NCBI GenBank assembly: GCA_030377945.1
Contig: JAUCGD010000144.1
Location: forward strand, 1 to 7,678
DNA length: 7,678 bases
Reading direction: 5' to 3'
DNA from: Desulfobacterales bacterium HSG17
Lineage (GTDB): Bacteria > Desulfobacterota > Desulfobacteria > Desulfobacterales > Desulfococcaceae
Position numbers and translations under genes: made by a program. The notes below the pieces were generated by a model that saw only the letters and a program-made list of their open reading frames with translations, had not been told where the DNA came from and searched no databases. Of this stretch, positions 1 to 6,896 are shown piece by piece. How positions within the stretch are numbered: position 1 is the first letter of the stretch; every line of letters starts with the position of its first letter.

Positions 1-7
1 TAGTCAT
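1..7 (-). CDS. Start of a further gene leaving the window (partial)
   Basis: On the minus strand the left edge reads GAGGTG, five bases (AAAAT), then ATG ACT. This is a good Shine-Dalgarno sequence at a normal distance from an ATG at position 7. Only the first two codons (Met-Thr) are inside the window, so the product cannot be identified. The gene would lie about 155 bases downstream of the last ATPase gene and in the same direction. It could be a distal operon member or be transcribed separately from the AT-rich gap. The ribosome site is seen directly; that it starts a real gene is inference. Confidence 0.45.
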
Positions 8-56
8 ATTTTCACCTCTAAATATTTATATTTTATAATTATTAAGATAGGTTGAA

Positions 57-83
57 GCTATAATACTTTTTAAACTTTGTCAA
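57..83 (-). promoter_or_regulatory. Possible promoter for the gene leaving the left edge
   Basis: On the minus strand there is a perfect TTGACA (83-78), then 15 bases, then TATAGC (62-57). The -35 is consensus, but the -10 matches only four of six bases and the spacing is short. It sits in a very AT-rich 163-base gap where chance matches are common. The gap shows no convincing hairpin plus T-run terminator after the last ATPase gene. The T-rich run near 109-116 has no stem beside it. Confidence 0.3.
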
Positions 84-163
84 GAGTGAGATTTATTTAA
101 GAGAAATTTTTTTTGATTAATAGGTGCGAAACTTGAGTAAATAAGATTGCAGTATTCTCTTTA

Positions 164-958
164 TCAATAATCAGGTTCAGGAATTGATGCCAGCAGCATT
201 TTCGAATAGTGATGATGCGGAGAGCTATACAACTCTTCTGCATCAGCAATTTCACAAATTTTGCCCTTATACATCACAGCAACACGATCACTGATATTCT
301 TTACAACAGCCAGATCATGAGAAATAAACAACATGGTCAGCTTAAATTGCTGTTTCATTTTTTCCAGCAGATTCAGTATTTGAGCCTGAACTGACACATC
401 AAGGCTGGAAACCGGTTCATCACAGATTAAAAGCCTTGGTCTGGTAATAATCGCCCTGGCAATACTGACGCGCTGACACTGACCGCCTGACAATTCATAA
501 GGATACCGGTCATACATCTGTTTCGGGTCAAGCCCCACAGCCTTCATCATTGAACAGGCTCGCTGCCTGCACTCCTGTCGATTTGTTCTGGCGAGAACAC
601 GCAAGGGTTCCTCAATAGTCCTGCCAATTTTACGACCGGGATTCAAAGATGCAACTGCATCCTGAAATATCATCTGAAGTCCGGGCCTGATTTTCCTTAA
701 GCGCTGACTCGTGCAATTTAATAAATCTTCACTATTATAATAAATCCGGCCTGATACCGGTTTTAGAAGTCTGACAATTGCCCGTGCCACACTTGATTTG
801 CCGCATCCTGATTCACCAACCAGTCCAAGGGTTTCACCGGCATTGATTTCAAAACTGACATTGGATACAGCCTGCATCCTGGTTCTGAAACCAATATTAT
901 ATTCAATAACCAGGTTCCTGACAGAAAGCAATGGTTCTTGTTTCAATTGCTTATTCAT
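164..958 (-). CDS. ABC importer ATP-binding protein, DppF/OppF/NikE-like
   Basis: This is the second of two nucleotide-binding subunits that power solute import at the inner face of the cytoplasmic membrane. The 264-residue protein has Walker A GESGCGKS (48-55), Q-loop Q99 in FQD, signature LSGGQ (156-160), Walker B LLICDEP (176-182) with catalytic E181, a SSLD D-loop and switch H214 in ISHD, so it should hydrolyse ATP. It ends at PEPDY soon after the ATPase core and lacks the roughly 60-residue oligopeptide-type C-terminal extension of most DppF/OppF proteins; its length is close to NikE. That hints at, but does not prove, a small or metal-linked substrate. It is the last importer gene, 18 bases after the preceding ATPase gene. 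The start at 958 lies just after a duplicated start codon. A strong AGGGGA site fits the upstream, out-of-frame ATG better (see the repeat at 947-972). Confidence 0.93.
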   Translation of the reverse strand: MNKQLKQEPLLSVRNLVIEYNIGFRTRMQAVSNVSFEINAGETLGLVGESGCGKSSVARAIVRLLKPVSGRIYYNSEDLLNCTSQRLRKIRPGLQMIFQDAVASLNPGRKIGRTIEEPLRVLARTNRQECRQRACSMMKAVGLDPKQMYDRYPYELSGGQCQRVSIARAIITRPRLLICDEPVSSLDVSVQAQILNLLEKMKQQFKLTMLFISHDLAVVKNISDRVAVMYKGKICEIADAEELYSSPHHHYSKMLLASIPEPDY

Positions 959-972
959 CTTGCTTATTCATC
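947..972 (-). repeat. 13-bp tandem duplication doubling the start codon of the DppF-like gene
   Basis: Two perfect adjacent copies of a 13-base unit occupy 947-959 and 960-972; on the minus strand the unit is GATGAATAAGCAA. Each copy contains an ATG followed by AATAAGCAA. The upstream ATG (971-969) lies about ten bases after the GGGG ribosome site and opens a six-codon reading frame, MNKQDE, that stops at TAA. The downstream ATG (958-956) starts the ATPase. Because 13 is not a multiple of three, the two are in different frames, and the small frame's stop lies a few bases past the ATPase start. A shorter, imperfect copy (TTCTTATTC) follows at 974-982. Confidence 0.9.
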
Positions 973-976
973 TTTC

Positions 977-1990
977 TTATTCCCCTTTTATATTTAAGGG
1001 ATACCAGCATGCAGCTCTATGATTGCCGGCTTTACTATTATTGACAGGCTTTAAATCAGGCCTGGTTTTTGTGCATAAATCCCGGGTTTTACAGCATCTT
1101 GGTGCAAAACTGCATCCACGGGGTAAATCTATAAGGTCAGGCGGGTGCCCGTTTATGGTTTGAAGTTTTGTATGCGGAGGATTGGAAAGACGCGGAATAG
1201 CTTCCATCAAGGCACGGGTATATGGCATGTGCATTTGTTTGAAAAGCTCGGATGTGGGAGCATGTTCCACAATTCTGCCTGCATACATTACAGCAGTCTC
1301 ATGGGTACGTCCGGCCACCACATTTAAATCATGGGTTATCAAGATCATGGCCATTTGTTTTTCCTGCTGAAGTCTGGCCAGTAAATCCAGTATTTCAGCC
1401 TGAACAGTCACATCCAGGGCAGTTGTAGGCTCATCTGCAATCAGGAGTTTTGGCTCACAGGCCAGGGCAATTGCAATTGCCACACGCTGGCGCAATCCTC
1501 CTGAAAGCTGATGAGGATATTGTTCAGCTCTGTGTTTCGGCATGGGGATGCCCACAATATCCAGAAGCGAAATTGCGCGCTCCCAGGCCGTTGCTCTGTT
1601 TAATTTAAGATGGCAGCAAAGAACCTCAGCCACCTGCCTGCCGATTTTCATTACCGGGTTAAGGGATGTCATGGGGTCTTGAAAAACAAGGGCGATTTCC
1701 CGTCCCATAATCCTGCGCATCTGTTTGCCTGACATCTTTATCAAATTTTGTCCCTTAAATTCCACAATTGCGTCTGGGGGAACCAGTGCATTGCTCGGCA
1801 AAAGCCCCATCACAGCCCTTGCCAGCATACTTTTGCCGCTGCCGGATTCTCCAACCAATCCGAGAGTTCTGCCCTGTTCCAGGGAAAAGGACACCCTGTT
1901 AACAGCTCTGACCAGACCGTGTTTTGTGGGCAGGCATGCCTGTAAATCTTTAACTTTTAAAAGGGGGAGCATCCTGTTTCCTTTAGTCAT
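977..1990 (-). CDS. ABC importer ATP-binding protein, DppD/OppD-like
   Basis: This is the first of the two ATPase subunits of the importer. The 337-residue protein has Walker A GESGSGKS (47-54), Q-loop Q104 in FQDP, signature LSGGL (162-166), Walker B LLIADEP (182-188) with E187, D-loop TALD and switch H220 in ITHD. The C-terminal tail is the oligopeptide-transporter extension ([17 protein letters not shown], about 283-299), with cysteines at 293, 299, 300, 306 and 328. A similar four-cysteine pattern holds an iron-sulfur cluster in a structurally studied DppD, so one may form here. The start at 1990 overlaps the previous gene's stop in ATGA, which suggests translational coupling. An in-frame ATG at 1972 (residue 7) has AAAGGA upstream and gives the more typical N-terminus [10 protein letters not shown], so it may be the true start. 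Confidence 0.95.
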   Translation of the reverse strand: MTKGNRMLPLLKVKDLQACLPTKHGLVRAVNRVSFSLEQGRTLGLVGESGSGKSMLARAVMGLLPSNALVPPDAIVEFKGQNLIKMSGKQMRRIMGREIALVFQDPMTSLNPVMKIGRQVAEVLCCHLKLNRATAWERAISLLDIVGIPMPKHRAEQYPHQLSGGLRQRVAIAIALACEPKLLIADEPTTALDVTVQAEILDLLARLQQEKQMAMILITHDLNVVAGRTHETAVMYAGRIVEHAPTSELFKQMHMPYTRALMEAIPRLSNPPHTKLQTINGHPPDLIDLPRGCSFAPRCCKTRDLCTKTRPDLKPVNNSKAGNHRAACWYPLNIKGE

Positions 1991-2874
1991 ATCTGAGTCT
2001 TTCCTCGTTCGAAAATATTTCGCAGGCTGTCGCCGATAAGATTAAAGGAAATCACTGTCAGGAACATGATCGCTGCCGGAATCATACTGACATGGGGGGA
2101 TTCATCAAGCACATCCCTGCCCTCGGCAATCATGCGGCCCCAGCTTGGAGTCGGGGCCGGTACACCAAGTCCCAAAAAGCTAAGGGAACCTTCTGCCATT
2201 ATCATAAAGGCAACCACTAACAGACCATATACTGTCACCGGGATAAGCACATTGGGGATAATTTCCCGGACCAGGATAGATAAATTGCCCGCACCTGTCA
2301 GTTTTGCAGCCTGAACAAATTCCAGGCTGCATAAAGCAAGTGTTTTAGCCCTGGCAACCCTGCAAAAAGCCGGAATGGAGAGAAAGCCAAGTGACAAAAT
2401 CATATTTGGGAGACTTGAACCAAGATAGAAGCTGACTGCAAGTAATAGCAGCAGTCCCGGAAATGCCAGGATAATATCCATGACTGCCACAATCAAAGAC
2501 TCCGGAAGACCGCGGTAGAAACCGGCAATACAACCTAAAAAGCCACCTGCTAACAACCCGATCATTGGTGCTATTAACCCGATCGACAAGGAAATGCGTG
2601 CCCCGTAGATTATCCGTGATAAAATATCCCGTCCCATGCTGTCAGTACCCAGCCAATAGATGTAAAAAGATTTTTCCATCTTTTGATATCCCTGCATTAG
2701 TGCTTCCTCACTAATCGTGCCAGGGTTTGCATTCAGGTTGTTCCAGTCCATTTTATCAGGCTCCTGAACTGTCCATAAATCCACGGTTACGGCTGAAATA
2801 ACAAGTAATGCAATCCAGGTTACAGATAGCCAGAAGGCTGGCCCCAGGCCCATGTCAATGGTTCTATTCCCCAT
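1987..2874 (-). CDS. ABC importer permease, DppC/OppC/NikC-like
   Basis: This is one half of the membrane channel. The 295-residue protein has a first membrane segment near residues 14-32, then a periplasmic stretch (about 33-75), then the family hallmark LGTDSMGRDILSRIIYGARI (75-94). Five more hydrophobic segments follow at roughly 95-118, 126-150, 155-175, 206-228 and 262-284. The cytoplasmic coupling loop that docks on the ATPases is around 184-207 (FVQAAKLTGAGNLSIL), followed by SFLGLGVPAPTPSWGRMI (232-249), also typical of the family. Its start overlaps the preceding permease gene by 11 bases, with GGGGAGG just upstream of the ATG, and its stop overlaps the next start in ATGA. It would pair with the DppB-like subunit as a heterodimer. 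Confidence 0.95.
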   Translation of the reverse strand: MGNRTIDMGLGPAFWLSVTWIALLVISAVTVDLWTVQEPDKMDWNNLNANPGTISEEALMQGYQKMEKSFYIYWLGTDSMGRDILSRIIYGARISLSIGLIAPMIGLLAGGFLGCIAGFYRGLPESLIVAVMDIILAFPGLLLLLAVSFYLGSSLPNMILSLGFLSIPAFCRVARAKTLALCSLEFVQAAKLTGAGNLSILVREIIPNVLIPVTVYGLLVVAFMIMAEGSLSFLGLGVPAPTPSWGRMIAEGRDVLDESPHVSMIPAAIMFLTVISFNLIGDSLRNIFERGKTQI

Positions 2875-3829
2875 TTACCTCCCCTGTTCTGATACGTGGA
2901 TCCAGAAGTATATATAAAATATCCACCAATGAATTGATCGTCACATAGCCAATGGTTATCACAAAGATGCACCCCTGGACCATCAGGAAGTCCCGGGCAT
3001 ATATAGCATTGAGCAGCAGTCTTCCGATACCGGGTAATGCAAAGATGGTCTCTACAATCACAGCATCACCAATGCAGCGGCCCATTTGAATGCCAAGTAC
3101 GGTAAACAAAGTCAGTGAGGATGGTCGTAAGGCATGCTGCAAAAGCACCTGCCAGGGTGCCAGTCCCTTGGCCCTGGCCATAAGAATGTAATTCTGCTGC
3201 AAAGTTGTGATCATGTCACTGCGAAGCACCCGCATGAGAACAACCCATTCGATAAGTGCAATACTCAACCCCGGAAGCACAAAAGATTTGATATTGGCCC
3301 ACGGTCCGTCAAAAAAAGGGGTATATCCGGTGGCCGGAAGCCACCGGAGTTGAATGGAAAACAGGTAAATGCTTAAAAGTGCCATCACAAAGCTGGGAAT
3401 TGAAAAGCTGGCAAAGCCGATCCCGCTGATAAAACGGTCAGGTAGTGCATTGCTTTTATAAGCACAGACAATACCGGCAGGCAGTGCAAACAGCAGGGCA
3501 ATGCATTGTGAAATAATGAGCAGTTCCATAGTAACCGGCAGGCGGGAGAGTATGGCATCAAGAACAGATTCGCCGGTCTGATAGGATACACCAAGATTTC
3601 CGCAAACAGCATTTCTCAGCCAGACCAGATACCGGGCAATAATATTGCGGTCAAGCCCCAGATCTTTACGAATGGCTTCAATATCCTCAAGAGTCCCGTC
3701 AAGGCCGCTGATAACATGGGCCACATCACCAGGCAGAACATTAACCATCAGAAAAGTAATAAAGCTAACTGCCAGTATAATGAAAATGAATCGTATTGTT
3801 TTTCTAAGTATAACATGGATAAACTGCAT
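2864..3829 (-). CDS. ABC importer permease, DppB/OppB/NikB-like
   Basis: This is the other half of the membrane channel. The 321-residue protein begins with a membrane segment at about 12-32, followed by FLMVNVLPGD (26-35), typical of DppB proteins. Further hydrophobic segments lie near 100-122, 134-158, 183-203, 240-262 and 284-309. The coupling loop with the EAA-type motif is at about 217-236 (MARAKGLAPWQVLLQHALRP). ETIFALPGIGRLLLNAI (260-276) and the closing DPRIRTGE (310-317) are also standard. It starts eight bases after the methyltransferase-like gene, with only a weak GAAAAGA-type ribosome site, so translation probably depends on ribosomes arriving from that gene. This ties the two genes' expression together. 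Confidence 0.95.
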   Translation of the reverse strand: MQFIHVILRKTIRFIFIILAVSFITFLMVNVLPGDVAHVISGLDGTLEDIEAIRKDLGLDRNIIARYLVWLRNAVCGNLGVSYQTGESVLDAILSRLPVTMELLIISQCIALLFALPAGIVCAYKSNALPDRFISGIGFASFSIPSFVMALLSIYLFSIQLRWLPATGYTPFFDGPWANIKSFVLPGLSIALIEWVVLMRVLRSDMITTLQQNYILMARAKGLAPWQVLLQHALRPSSLTLFTVLGIQMGRCIGDAVIVETIFALPGIGRLLLNAIYARDFLMVQGCIFVITIGYVTINSLVDILYILLDPRIRTGEVNGE

Positions 3830-3837
3830 ATATCTTT

Positions 3838-5169
3838 TCAGGTAAGCGGCAGAGGCGGGAAATGCGATCCTGCCCCTGGCCGGATGGCTATGTCGCCGAC
3901 TTTGTTTTTAAAAGCATCATATCCTGCTGTGCAAAGCGCATCCACAGCTTGGTCAACATATCCCTCATCAATTATTTGCTGCCACAATGTACAATGTAAC
4001 TTCCTTTGTTCTGCCGGGGACTTTTGTGCTTTGGGGCCAATCAGGAATCCGTTTTCGCCCCGGCCGCAGATGTCATGCTGTTCAAGCAGAAAGTCAACAC
4101 GGCTGAAAAATTTCTGCCAAAAGGCTTTATTGCTGCGTATGCTGCCTGTCAGTTCAGCCAGAAGATCTGCTTCCGGATCATCCTCATGGATGGTGAACCA
4201 GGCCACCACACTTAAGGGCCGAAGCACATCCGGGCTGAACGCAAACTCCTCAGGATGCAGGCGCCTGCCTTCTTTTCTGTAAACAATGTAGCGCCTGTAC
4301 GGCCCTGAAGCATGATTGGTTCCTGCTAATAAAATCCCCCCTTGATCCAATATGCTTCCGGCCTGGGTCATCATGCGAATCCTGGTTTTGGGATCAAAAT
4401 ATAAAAGAAGGTTCATACATCTCAATACATTGGCGGGCGGAAGCCGGCACTGGCCTAACTCAGTTTCAAGAAAAGTAAGCTGTTCGGTTTCGTATTCCTT
4501 TATTAGATTTTGTTTGAGTTTGAAGCCCCCGGTTTCAACTGAAGAGGTTTTGGTATCTGCTGTTGCTGTCAGCATGGGCTGAAGTTTGACAAATGCTGCT
4601 TTGAATCGTTTCCTGGTGGATACATGATCTTTATAAAATGCTAAGATATCCGGTGCGTCTGACCGGGGCTGCATGTAATACAGGGTGTGATCCCGTCCAA
4701 AACATGCATAATGGCCGTCCTGATCAATTACCAGGTATGGGGCAAAGTTCCGGTCAATCCCGAACACTTTCCAGTCCGGGAACCTGTGCGTTGTCTCAAC
4801 CGTTGTAACCGGCGGGAATCCGCATCCGACATCAACAAAAATGCCCTGTCTGTTTTTGGGAACAGATATGCTCTTTTCGACATACGCATCGAATATTTCA
4901 TGTCGCCCCGGATTTGTGAGCGGAGGAATAGTGCCGCCCAGGGAACCTGGCAATATATTGGGAACCACGGTTGACAGCCCCCATATAAGCCAGGGATTGA
5001 AATCAGTGGCAGGCTGACCTGCTTTGCGCATGAGACTGAGCATTCGCAGGATAAAATTTTGTGTTTCGTTTCCTAGTGAAGACAAGTCAACTTCCTGAGC
5101 CAGTTCATGAGGCAGATCTTTTCCCAAATATTCAAGCACATATGAGTTAAAAGTTTTTATCTGTGCCAT
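3838..5169 (-). CDS. Class I SAM-dependent methyltransferase-like protein with CheR-like C-terminal core motifs
   Basis: This 443-residue protein is predicted soluble, with no signal peptide or clear membrane segment. SAM-binding signs are motif I, FVDVGCGFPP (111-120), and the acidic ribose-binding strand FGIDRN (136-141). A later stretch, NVLRCMNLLLYFD (247-259) followed by GGILLAGTNH (277-286), closely resembles the CheR pattern of an RNVLIYF-like strand then LKPGG and LFLG. No receptor-binding or chemotaxis domain is seen. An N-terminal helical part (1-100) and a C-terminal region (about 300-443) are not recognised. The gene lies between the binding-protein and permease genes, so a role in modifying the imported solute, or in making a ligand for import, is the natural inference. 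The reaction is unknown; aminoalkyl transfer, as in nicotianamine-type synthases, is an alternative to methyl transfer. ATG at 5169 is the only well-placed start. Confidence 0.8.
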   Translation of the reverse strand: MAQIKTFNSYVLEYLGKDLPHELAQEVDLSSLGNETQNFILRMLSLMRKAGQPATDFNPWLIWGLSTVVPNILPGSLGGTIPPLTNPGRHEIFDAYVEKSISVPKNRQGIFVDVGCGFPPVTTVETTHRFPDWKVFGIDRNFAPYLVIDQDGHYACFGRDHTLYYMQPRSDAPDILAFYKDHVSTRKRFKAAFVKLQPMLTATADTKTSSVETGGFKLKQNLIKEYETEQLTFLETELGQCRLPPANVLRCMNLLLYFDPKTRIRMMTQAGSILDQGGILLAGTNHASGPYRRYIVYRKEGRRLHPEEFAFSPDVLRPLSVVAWFTIHEDDPEADLLAELTGSIRSNKAFWQKFFSRVDFLLEQHDICGRGENGFLIGPKAQKSPAEQRKLHCTLWQQIIDEGYVDQAVDALCTAGYDAFKNKVGDIAIRPGAGSHFPPLPLT

Positions 5170-5175
5170 AATATT

Positions 5176-5214
5176 TCAAATCCTGTTTTTATCAAATCCT
5201 GTTATTATCAAATA
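5176..5214 (-). repeat. 16-bp tandem repeat carrying a duplicated ribosome binding site
   Basis: Two adjacent 16-base units (5176-5191 and 5192-5207) differ at one base, and a third partial unit (5208-5213) follows. On the minus strand each full unit contains ACAGGAT, so two AGGA ribosome sites lie upstream of the methyltransferase-like ATG. The near one (5184-5181) is 11 bases from the ATG and the far one (5200-5197) is 27 bases away. The near one is the probable working site, slightly further out than ideal. Copy number here could change the leader structure and the expression of the downstream genes. Confidence 0.85.
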
Positions 5215-5237
5215 TGGGGAACAAAAGTATGATTTAA

Positions 5238-5267
5238 GAAATCCGATTTTCTAAAAAATCGGATTTC
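5238..5267 (-). terminator. Intercistronic hairpin between binding-protein and methyltransferase genes
   Basis: A perfect 13-bp stem (5238-5250 with 5255-5267) encloses a four-base loop. It begins 21 bases after the binding-protein stop codon. On the minus strand it is followed by TTAAATCATACTTTT, not a clean T-run, so it is a poor full terminator. It more likely acts as a partial terminator or as a 3'-end block against RNA decay. Such hairpins after binding-protein genes are well known to keep binding protein in excess over the membrane subunits. The hairpin is seen directly; the role is inference. Confidence 0.6.
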
Positions 5268-5287
5268 CGGGTTGTTTTTATAATTTC

Positions 5288-6814
5288 TTATTTCAAATCC
5301 GAATAAAAAAACGGAATGCCCTGGATAATATGCTGGGGCCTGTCCAGTTTGGGGGCACCTATGAAATGATACCGGCGTCCGCCCAGGAACATGGTAACTG
5401 CGTCATTGTTGATTTTTGCTGCAATGCGGCAAAGAAGCTTTTTCCTGGTCTCAGGATTGGTTTCCATGCGCTGTTTTTCCAGGAAATCATCTATTTCCAG
5501 ATCCGCATATTTAGCAAAATTGGCCTTGCTTTCAGAGTGATATTCCTTAAACAATGAGGGACCCTGGTCCGGTGCACTGGGGATTCTCCCGCTGCCCATC
5601 TGATAATTTCCTTTGATGATTTTCCTGATAAGTGCGCCCATATCCAGGGGAGTAAGGATAAGCTCAATACCGGCTTCCTTCATCAATTGCTGCATAATCT
5701 GCCCAAGCTCCTGCCCTCTTGGTGTCTGGGTGTGGATATATTCAATTTTTACAGGTTTGCCGTATTGGGCAAGAAGCTTTTTTGCAGCCTGGGGGTCATG
5801 CTCATTATAGGCTGTATTATTACAGTCCAGGGTGCTGCCAAAGATATGTTCTATCTTGGGGATTGTACCTTTCTTGCTCACGGAAATATATTTGGCCTGA
5901 TCCCAGGCAAGGAGGACTGCTTTTCTAACGCGCACATCATCCAGGGGCGGGGATTTATGGTTCATTCGGATGATATCTGCCCCATTATCCAGAGCTGAAA
6001 ATACATTTAAGTCTGCATCTTTTTCAGCCTGTCGAATATGGATGCCGCGATCCGTATAAATTAAATCGGTTTCACCTGCTTTCAGGGATGTGTAACGGGT
6101 CTGATGGTCGCTTATGATTCGGAATTTAATTCGGTCTGCAATGGGAGCAATGGACTTCCAGTAGTTGGGATTTTTTTCAACACTGATATAATCCGAATGT
6201 TTCCATTTCACAAACTGGAAAGGGCCTGTTCCCACAGGTGCGCTGTTGCCTGTCTCCTGTTTCATTGCCGCAGGCGAGGGAATCAGTGCTATACCTCGGA
6301 TCCATGAAATGACACCTTTAAACGCGGGCCAGGGATGTTTCAGATTAAAGCGAACCGTGTGGGCATCTATTTTTTCCACAGACTTGACAGATGTGATGTA
6401 AGCACGCCCCCTGAACTTGATTTTCGGATCAAGCATCCGGCTCCAGTGAGCTGTGACAGCATCTGCGGTAAAAGGTGTACCGTCATGAAAAAGCACGCCC
6501 TTGCGGAGTGCCACAGTCCAGACTTTTCCATCAGCCGAAGAAGTGGCCGAAAGCCCCAGGGCAGGAACAAGTTCACCTTTTTCATCCATATAGAACAAAG
6601 GCTCCAGTACAGTGTTGACAACAATTGCGGTAGATATGGTAAAACCGCCGAACTTGATTATGTCAAAACCGTGAAAGGTCTCAATACCGACTTTCAATTC
6701 TTCTCTGGGCGGCTGTGCAAAAGACACAGCGCTCCAGCAAACTGCCGACAAAACAATCAGCATTAAACCCATAAAACACAAGCGAAAACGATTCCCAATA
6801 AAATGATGTAACAT
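5288..6814 (-). CDS. ABC importer periplasmic solute-binding protein, SBP family 5 (DppA/OppA/NikA type)
   Basis: This is the periplasmic receptor that captures the solute and delivers it to the permeases. The 508-residue protein has a Sec signal peptide: basic start, hydrophobic core (about 12-30) and likely cleavage after SFA (31-33). No proper lipobox is present, so it should be free in the periplasm. Family 5 signs are NTVLEPLFYMDEKGELVPAL (67-86), LRKGVLFHDGTPFTADAV (103-120), PVGTGPFQFVKW (193-204), NPNYWK (215-220) and DDVRVRKAVLLAWD (292-305). The start is set at 6814 because GGAGGG lies seven bases before this ATG. An upstream in-frame ATG at 6829 lacks a ribosome site and would itself run through GGAGGG. 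It is the first importer gene after the regulator. The solute cannot be read from the sequence. Confidence 0.94.
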   Translation of the reverse strand: MLHHFIGNRFRLCFMGLMLIVLSAVCWSAVSFAQPPREELKVGIETFHGFDIIKFGGFTISTAIVVNTVLEPLFYMDEKGELVPALGLSATSSADGKVWTVALRKGVLFHDGTPFTADAVTAHWSRMLDPKIKFRGRAYITSVKSVEKIDAHTVRFNLKHPWPAFKGVISWIRGIALIPSPAAMKQETGNSAPVGTGPFQFVKWKHSDYISVEKNPNYWKSIAPIADRIKFRIISDHQTRYTSLKAGETDLIYTDRGIHIRQAEKDADLNVFSALDNGADIIRMNHKSPPLDDVRVRKAVLLAWDQAKYISVSKKGTIPKIEHIFGSTLDCNNTAYNEHDPQAAKKLLAQYGKPVKIEYIHTQTPRGQELGQIMQQLMKEAGIELILTPLDMGALIRKIIKGNYQMGSGRIPSAPDQGPSLFKEYHSESKANFAKYADLEIDDFLEKQRMETNPETRKKLLCRIAAKINNDAVTMFLGGRRYHFIGAPKLDRPQHIIQGIPFFYSDLK

Positions 6815-6821
6815 ACTCGGA

Positions 6822-6827
6822 CCCTCC
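6822..6827 (-). promoter_or_regulatory. Ribosome binding site that fixes the binding-protein start
   Basis: On the minus strand GGAGGG (6827-6822) is followed by the seven bases TCCGAGT and then ATG at 6814. The longer reading frame's ATG at 6829 overlaps this site and is preceded only by AT-rich TTAATTA, so the shorter protein is preferred. Confidence 0.8.
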
Positions 6828-6867
6828 ATTAATTAATGATACGTTAAATTATCCTATATGATTGCCC

Positions 6868-6894
6868 TTGTTCCCAGGCTCTGCCTTGTAACGA
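6868..6894. repeat. Decayed GTTCCCA-type palindromic repeat
   Basis: The + strand reads GTTCCCAGGC, TCT, then GCCTTGTAAC. This is a 10-bp palindrome (6870-6879 with 6883-6892) with two mismatches, extended by two more pairs (one T-G). It resembles the dispersed palindromes of the form GTTCCCA...TGGGAAC found between genes in many bacteria, here apparently eroded in one arm. It begins three bases after the regulator's stop codon. It could still fold in RNA and separate the regulator message from the importer message, but no T-run follows on the minus strand. Confidence 0.5.
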
Positions 6895-6896
6895 GT

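Noticed and set aside
100..163. Possible terminator after the last ATPase gene
   Set aside because: AGAGAA and TTCTCT-like segments could pair only over a long distance and no stable stem precedes a T-run on the minus strand.
1725..2039. A 104-codon open frame on the + strand across the DppD/DppC junction
   Set aside because: It is antisense to two conserved genes with motifs in frame on the minus strand, with no independent support.
3307..3348. Hairpin and T7 run inside the DppB-like gene that looks like a minus-strand terminator
   Set aside because: A 9-bp GC-rich stem (3326-3334 with 3340-3348) is followed on the minus strand by eight bases and seven Ts. However, it encodes the conserved RWLPATGYTPFFDG segment of the family and the T-run is too far from the stem, so protein coding explains it.
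3716..4282. A 188-codon open frame on the + strand spanning the permease/methyltransferase junction
   Set aside because: It runs antisense through two well-supported genes, has no ribosome site or recognisable domain, and looks like a codon-bias shadow.
3838..5169. Calling the methyltransferase-like protein a true CheR chemotaxis enzyme
   Set aside because: Only the central strand motif is CheR-like. Length, N-terminal region and gene neighbours do not fit chemotaxis, and no receptor or CheB gene is present.
6335..6766. A 143-codon open frame on the + strand inside the binding-protein gene
   Set aside because: It is fully antisense to a clear family 5 binding protein, and its translation shows no domain or low-complexity structure of its own.
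6830..6896. Separate promoter for the binding-protein gene
   Set aside because: A GATAAT-like -10 can be found on the minus strand but no matching -35 lies at a normal distance, so it was not called.
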